A stretch of 64,000 bases of DNA from Trichosphaerium sp. ATCC 40318 (lineage: Eukaryota > Discosea > Flabellinia > Trichosidae). Both the position numbers and the translations under genes were made by a program. Where the stretch lies: contig JALMLS010000596.1 of NCBI GenBank assembly GCA_038496445.1, positions 62,001-126,000 of the forward strand, written 5' to 3'. Below the pieces are notes generated by a model. That model was given only the letters and a program-made list of their open reading frames with translations. It was not told the DNA's origin and ran no database searches. Below are positions 58,790 through 64,000 of the stretch, piece by piece (the first letter of the stretch is position 1; the number at the start of each line of letters is the position of its first letter).

Positions 58790-61078
58790 ATGAGTTGTAA
58801 AATCACGTGGCTGTTTGTTTTACTGGCCCTGATACAATTTGCTCTTTCGGCAACTGTGCGATTAAACTGGGAGGTAAAAGAGATGCTAGCGTATCCAGAT
58901 GGCATGCTACAAGCAGTGGTATAGTTATTTCTTCGTTATCTCTCCACAAGCTCTTAACTTGTGTTAGATAGCTATTAATGGCGCATTTCCTGGTCCTACT
59001 ATACGTATAGACATGGGCGACGTACTACATGTGACTGTAAAGAATTTATTGAGCGAAACAACATCAGTCCATTGGCATGGCATTGAACATAATTTTGGCC
59101 ATGCATCGACGTTTATGGACGGTGTTGAAGGTGTAACGCAATGTGGCATACGTTCAGGATACTCATTTACATATAAATTTACGCCACAGGAACCAGGGAC
59201 GCACTGGTACTTTAATCAAAGATAAACTTCGTAATAATTTCAATTACCTACAATTTTAGGTATCATGCTCATTCTCATGGTCAACGTACAGAAGGGTTCT
59301 ATGGTACACTCATAGTAAATCCAACAAATGAATCAGCAAATCCTCTTCCAAACGAGTACAGATACGACGAAGATTTCGTTGTGATGGTACATGAAGCGTA
59401 TGTAGATTATTTTTCGGACTCGAAAATTCTGTTTATAATATTTTGTTAGCTATCACGTGTCAGATAAGAGGCGAGTGGAACTGTATGAGCAAGCTACGTC
59501 ATTGGATGATGTTTTCTGTGTCCAATCTCTTCTGTGTAATGGCAAAGGAGTCTTTAACTGCTCAATGGTATGTGTAGTGTTAGCATTGCGAAGGTTCTCT
59601 GACACATTGCGATAGGTAGGACAGAATGTATCATACCCGTATTGTCCTCAACATTTGTACAATACATACAGCGATTGTCGTGAAGGAGAATACGAAAGAT
59701 ATTCAGGTACACTAAGAACCGTTTATATGACGTTACACTCCTTTTTAAATACTTTAGTTACAACGGGTAATACGTACATGTTGCGTATAGTTGCTGCAAT
59801 GTCTGATTTAGACTTTGTGTTTTCAGTTGATGATCATGATGTTGATGTAAGTCGATTTGGTATGTTACTCTTGTTCTCGCTAATCTTGTATTTTAGATAA
59901 TATCAAGTGATGCACATTTTACTAAACGTCTATCATCTGGAGGATTTCATTTACACAGTGGTGAGACGTACGATGTACTTCTTACAGCAAACAAAGAATC
60001 AGGTACGAAATAATTTAGTGTACTTTGTTCTATCTAATAGTGTATGTTAGGTAGCTACTGGATTCGACTTGAGTTTCCTGCTGAAGGTACAAAAAGCGAA
60101 TAACCTTTCATAACTATTAAACGTGAGTCCATCTAGGAAGTAAGAACGAGGCTGATAATCACAAATTCGCAATCTTAAGCTACAATGGAGATGAATCAAT
60201 TCCAGTTTCAACAACAAATCAACATGATCGTATTCTTGACACAATCACTCAATTAGAGCCTTACTACTATCGCCAAGTACCCGGATTTAATACGGAAACA
60301 TATATGAGGTTCGAACCTGGGCCTACTGAAGGTCCTAGCTGGACAGTAAATGATGTAGCCTTTGAAGTACCCGAAACACCTTTTATTTTCGGAGGTGGGA
60401 ACAAAGATTCAATGTACACAGTGCCTCTTGGCTCTTGGGTTCAAATAGTTTTGAACAACCCTTTCAACACGTACGCTTGTCATACCTTACTACTTACTTA
60501 GCGACAGACTGAACACTTAATTCACTTTTTTCTAGTGGATTCCATCCAATGCATATTCATGGTCACTCTTTCTATGTGATGGGTAGTGGCGCTTACAATG
60601 GTTCATACAAAAGCGAGTATAGCAAAGATTTTAAAGAACATCCTGTACTGAAACATACCGTATCTATGCCACCGAACGGTTGGACTGTCGTTCGATTTAA
60701 AGCAGACAATCCAGGATTTTGGTTCCTTCATTGTCACAAAGAACTTCATTTTGCAAAAGGTATAAAAATAGGCTTGATACTACCTCTTTTTGTGATTAAC
60801 AAGTGATAGGTATGGCTGCAGTGATTCATGAATTTGGTGGGCCATTACATGTACCTAGAGACATAGAAAAGTGGTGTGTTAACGGGCAAAAACCTTGGTG
60901 GGATAGAATCTCTTTAGGTGAAAAAATAAGTGTTGTGTTTGTACCGATAGGAGTAGTATTGGTATTAACGATTGTATGGGCTGTATTTACTACTATTATG
61001 TGGCGTAGGTCTTATAGAAAAGACAAACTACGAAACAACTATGAAGAGATTGTTACTTCTACTACTATATCAACGTAG
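58790..61078 (+). CDS. Membrane-anchored multicopper oxidase, copy 2
   Basis: Start 58790: MSCKITWLFVLLALIQFALS. Nearly the same protein as copy 1: HWHG (59074), HAHSH (59264), HPMHIHGH (60545), HCHKELH (60729), then a transmembrane helix (FVPIGVVLVLTIVWAVFTTI near 60950) and a basic tail ending STTIST at TAG. Copper ligands are all intact, so it should be active. Differences from copy 1 cluster in the segment before TVNDVAFEVPE (RFEPGPTEGPSW here, TFNSIKGPTF there), in the juxtamembrane part, and in several introns. It has one extra intron at 60760-60809, between Lys and the GMAAV segment. Probably a recent tandem duplicate with possible change in substrate or expression. Confidence 0.92.
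60760..60809 (+). other. Copy-specific 50-base intron in multicopper oxidase 2
   Basis: Splits AAAG^GTATGGC, which is continuous in copy 1 at 57786. The intron starts GTATAAAAATAG, has TTAAC near its 3' end as a possible branch point, and ends TGATAG. Reading through it gives a stop, so it must be spliced. Confidence 0.85.
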
Positions 61079-61753
61079 CAAAAACTTTGTGTCAAATGAT
61101 TGTAACGGGGGAAACAAAGCGTTGGTGAGAATTTGGTACTCCGTTATTGTCTCAGTTACAAAGGTATTTACTTACATCATCTTGAAACCGTTTGTAGTCA
61201 TTAGCTACCTACTTAGACTACGTAATACGAAGCAAACGCTTTACAAGAAAAAACCAAGAAAACTTGTTTTAGCAAATTGCCACCATCGCTCGCACTGGTG
61301 AAGTGTTGGTTAGGTTTTGATTGTGTCGCTCTTAACCGCATTCACGTAACACTTTTCACAGTTACGTGTACCTTTTATAAACAAATCTTGTAACCGATTG
61401 AGTAAACTTCCTGCATGGAGTAGCCATGGCATAAAAAAACAAACCGAAAGTATTAGATATGGTTCACTTAATTAAAAAGACACTTACTGTGTCAACAGTA
61501 TTCTATTTTCTTACACACAGTCGATATAGCAACTGCATAAATGGTACGATATAAAACCACTATTTTTAAGCAATTGAATGCGTTGTTAGCTATTTTTAAC
61601 GCAACGCTGTTTTTTACTCTAAATCGACTATCGCTCGCAGCGATATGAATTTTACAGTATGTATTCGCTAATAATCAATAGAGCAAGAAAAAAAAGAACA
61701 ATTGCCTCAAAACGCGCGAATACCCTTTGCCAGGTGACGTAGCCTTAGGCAGT
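61079..61753. other. Intergenic spacer
   Basis: Between multicopper oxidase 2 and the propeller-like gene. A perfect short hairpin ATCGCT-CGC-AGCGAT lies near 61630. No coding exon supported. Confidence 0.5.
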
Positions 61754-62697
61754 ATGCACGCAGTAGTAACGAATCAAGGAATCGTACGTCTGTTTCAATA
61801 CCCACTCCGAGTTGTGGCTTAATCTGCTGTTAGGCTTACTTAGCGGAGCAGCGATTCTTGCTCAAAGTTGACCTCGGAATTCCAAATAACAAGCCGGTCA
61901 TTACAAGATTTCTTCGTGGAGACTTTTGTAGCTCAATGTCTCTGACATGTGATGAAGTAACATTGATAATCCTTAAGCATAGCGGGTGCACCTTAAGAAA
62001 CCTGGGAACTGGACAAGAGAGAAATCTTACCATGAATTACAAAGGAAAAGATATTTTAGCAAATGGAAGCGAACTAGTTTATGTTTGTGCTGATTCACAA
62101 AATGCTAATATCTGTTACGCTTTTCTAGCAACTGTAGCTATTGATGCATCTCTTGCTGGTATATACAAGTGTAAACTTGATGAACCAAATGCAGATGTTG
62201 AGTTCTATGCGGACATGCCTGACAAGTTTATTGAGAACGGAGGTTTCATAAAGTTTTGTGATCACGTGGTGTTTAATGGAGTGCCTTCGCTGTTTTATGT
62301 TTGTGTACCCACAAGCTACGCTGGTTGCATTGTACGACATTTTATATCGGATGGTACTGGATCAACTCGGCGTCTTGAGATGTATAACTTTGGATACGGT
62401 GCGAGCTATCACACATTTAGAGGCGATAATCCAGTTTCAAATCAAACGGACTTAAGCTTCTTTGTGCAAACTAACCAGCAATTGATGTGGCATGATTTAA
62501 ACTCAGACAACTACCAAGCTTTTAACATTAGCGGTGCTAACACTATTCTCATGTGGCAAGGAACGCTATATGCTTTTGCATCAGCGAAGAAGAAACTTAT
62601 TTACACTTATTGTTCAGACTTAAAAAAGCTAAAGTGTAATCCTTCAAATGACTTTCTCGATTATTTGGCAAAGCGTCAAGACAACGACCACGCGTAA
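61754..62697 (+). CDS. Propeller-like protein of unknown function, almost intronless
   Basis: Best start 61754 (MHAVVTNQGI), one intron (donor GTACG at 61784, acceptor TTAG at 61830), then a single long exon of about 860 bases, unusual in this intron-rich window. The product, about 298 residues, has repeated beta-strand phrases with aromatic ends (ELVYVCADSQNANICYAF, GGFIKFCDHVVFNGVPSLFY, DLSFFVQTNQQLMW, NTILMWQGTLYAFASAKKKL), as in beta-propellers. No signal peptide, no known motif. It ends DNDHA at TAA 62695-62697. The next gene is convergent, with its stop 125 bases away. Could derive from a retro-copied or transferred gene, but only the low intron number suggests this. Confidence 0.6.
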
Positions 62698-62821
62698 AAA
62701 ATATTATATACCTTGGAGAGAGTATGTATGTCTATAAGAGACAGCAAGTACCCAAAATATGTTGTATGTACAAAGTTTTTATTAAATTTATCTTTTCTCG
62801 TAAATGTACAAGTTTTTTTGT

Positions 62822-63214
62822 TTATTTAACTTTCTGCCCTGCTCCTGCGATAGGCTCTGGTTCGTTAAATTTCATTATTTCTAGTATTTGCTCAATGTCA
62901 TTTTCTTTATAGTCAGGTTCATACGTTACATTCACAGTGTTAACAAATAACCATTCTTTTGGAAGTCCCTACAAAGCAGTTAGTTGCTGTTCAGAGGCGC
63001 TAGTCAGAGCTTACAGTCAAACCAGTTTCTTTGCTGTATTGCACGTGGAAATTGGTTTGCAGGTTATAAGGTTCAGATATGTCTAAAGGAACGTTGCTCG
63101 CAACAGAGTTACCTGTACAACGCCGTTAACATTAAAATAAGAAAGTGTAGTGCTGTTACCAGTTGATTTTGTATTCTTTTGAAACCTTTTCTTTATTTGC
63201 CTCCATAATGACAT
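62822..63214 (-). CDS. Minimal CRIB-domain (Cdc42/Rac-binding) effector
   Basis: Start 63214: MSLWRQIKKRFQKNTKSTG, then a 60-base-class intron, then NVPLDISEPYNLQTNFHVQY joined over a second intron (TGLT^GLPKEW). ISEPYNLQTNFHV is the CRIB consensus (ISxPxxFxHxxHV), and TGLTGLPKEW is the GLPxEW continuation seen in PAK kinases. The rest is an acidic tail (EPDYKENDIEQILEIMKF) ending GAGQKVK at TAA 62822-62824. Only about 100 residues with no kinase or other domain, and a basic amphipathic start that could touch membranes, so it resembles small Cdc42 effectors rather than PAK. Expected partners are GTP-bound Cdc42 or Rac. Confidence 0.8.
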
Positions 63215-63435
63215 TTTTTCGTCCGCAAAGGGTGTGAAGAGCGGTTTGAAGGTATTAGAGCGGTTGGTGGCGCTTTTTTTCTTAAGCGTTTTAAACTACC
63301 AGATTTTCCAAATATTACGTGAAAGGGTCTAAATAAAAACCGAGCGAGCCGGCTCACTATTCGTTCAAATAAAGAGGAACGCAAGATATAAAGTCAATTT
63401 TGTTCTATCGATAAGTTTTTTAAAGCGTACCAAAC

Positions 63436-64000
63436 ATGTCAAACGAAAGCTCTGACGAAGAATTTTCTGATTTTGAGGATGAAGAAGATTTCCTAGCTCA
63501 ACGCGCTAAATGGAATGATCAAGAGCGTATCGCCGAAAAGCCAAACAAATATGGTACGGGAACTACAAAAACAAATAAAACAGCGAGCGGCAAAACGTTT
63601 TTTTTGTGTTGGAGAAAAAACCAACCGTTTTGTCTCTCTTTTGTAAAAAAAAACATTAATATGGCACGTGGGTACCTAAAAACAAAAAAACGTGCTAAAA
63701 TAACAACAGCAAATGCGGTTTTTCTCTTTTTTCATTAATCTGATTCTGTGATGTTAGGCCTCGTTGATCCAGAGCACTTTATGATAAGAAGGACATTCAA
63801 CACAAGCGGCTTTGTTAAAAAGTTTCCACCCAAAATTAAAGGCTCAAGGAAGCAAACTGTGTTTAAAACAATACAAGGGTTTTATGGCAATAAACACGGT
63901 ACAGCATCTTCAAAAGTGGTTGTTACGAAAGTAGATGTCGCAAAGTTCCCTGAAAACGGAGGTACAAATTATTCATCACCAACAACGCTTGAACGACGCA
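63436..64000 (+). CDS. Unknown protein, 5' part only
   Basis: Start 63436: MSNESSDEEFSDFEDEEDFL, a strongly acidic N-terminus, then ERIAEKPNKY. An intron from about 63553 (GTACGGG) to the TTAG at 63756-63759 leads to LVDPEHFMIRRTFNTSGFV, a Lys-rich stretch (KKFPPKIKGSRKQ) and TASSKVVVTKVDVAKFPENG. The window ends in the gene. No domain recognised; the acidic start followed by a basic part suggests a nuclear or chromatin-related protein, as a guess. Divergent from the CRIB gene with 221 bases between starts. Confidence 0.55.

Noticed and set aside
1-64000. Transposons, integrated viruses, CRISPR arrays or telomeric repeats
   Set aside because: No transposase, polymerase, integrase, capsid, spacer array or terminal repeat signal was seen.

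Overview
The window looks like nuclear DNA of a small-genome, free-living unicellular eukaryote. It is AT-rich and gene-dense: about 25 protein genes lie on both strands, often under 300 bases apart. Almost every gene is cut by many introns of roughly 45-90 bases. Donors are very often GTACG (also GTAAG or GTATG) and acceptors are usually TTTAG or TTGTAG. TAA, TAG and TGA all act as stops. CAP, class C 7TM, PI3-kinase-type, CRIB, F-box and TLDc proteins point to a predatory or amoeboid protist, perhaps near Amorphea/Amoebozoa, but I cannot name it. No tRNA, rRNA, transposon or CRISPR was seen. Gene models were joined by eye, so internal exon edges are approximate; gene ends are firmer.

Layout. 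1-8.1 kb: 3' part of a large ARM-SPRY-TLDc-UBA-discoidin-like protein. 8.2-10.8 kb (-): secreted protein with a Pro/Thr stalk. 11.6-14.6 kb (-): PI3K-type lipid kinase with an N-myristoylation-like start. 15.1-16.3 kb (-): omega-like GST. 17.5-19.5 kb (-): cyclase-associated protein (CAP). 19.7-21.4 kb (-): secreted serine beta-lactamase-like protein. 21.7-25.3 kb (-): receptor joining a PstS-type (phosphate-binding-like) ectodomain to a GABA-B-like class C 7TM. 25.5-26.5 kb (-): PH protein. 26.9-32.0 kb (+): F-box/propeller protein, mitochondrial methionyl-tRNA formyltransferase, second F-box/propeller protein. 32.5-35.2 kb (+): secreted repetitive beta-rich protein. 35.5-36.6 kb (+): methyltransferase. 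37.3-38.1 kb: broken or unresolved gene. 38.4-40.9 kb (-): carotenoid-oxygenase family enzyme. 42.3-50.2 kb (+): giant betagamma-crystallin/MIR protein. 50.5-53.5 kb (-): small secreted protein, N-formylglutamate amidohydrolase-like enzyme, and a conserved GGCT-like family protein. 53.8-61.1 kb (+): unresolved Cys-containing gene, then two tandem membrane-anchored multicopper oxidases. 61.8-64 kb: propeller-like protein, minimal CRIB effector (-), and the 5' end of an unknown gene.

The genes do not form one pathway. Themes are surface sensing (PstS-7TM receptor, PI3K, PH, CRIB and CAP as possible signalling-to-actin parts) and secreted or surface proteins (oxidases, Pro/Thr-rich proteins, beta-lactamase-like protein). 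The best candidate for something undescribed is the PstS-7TM receptor. The crystallin/MIR giant comes second.
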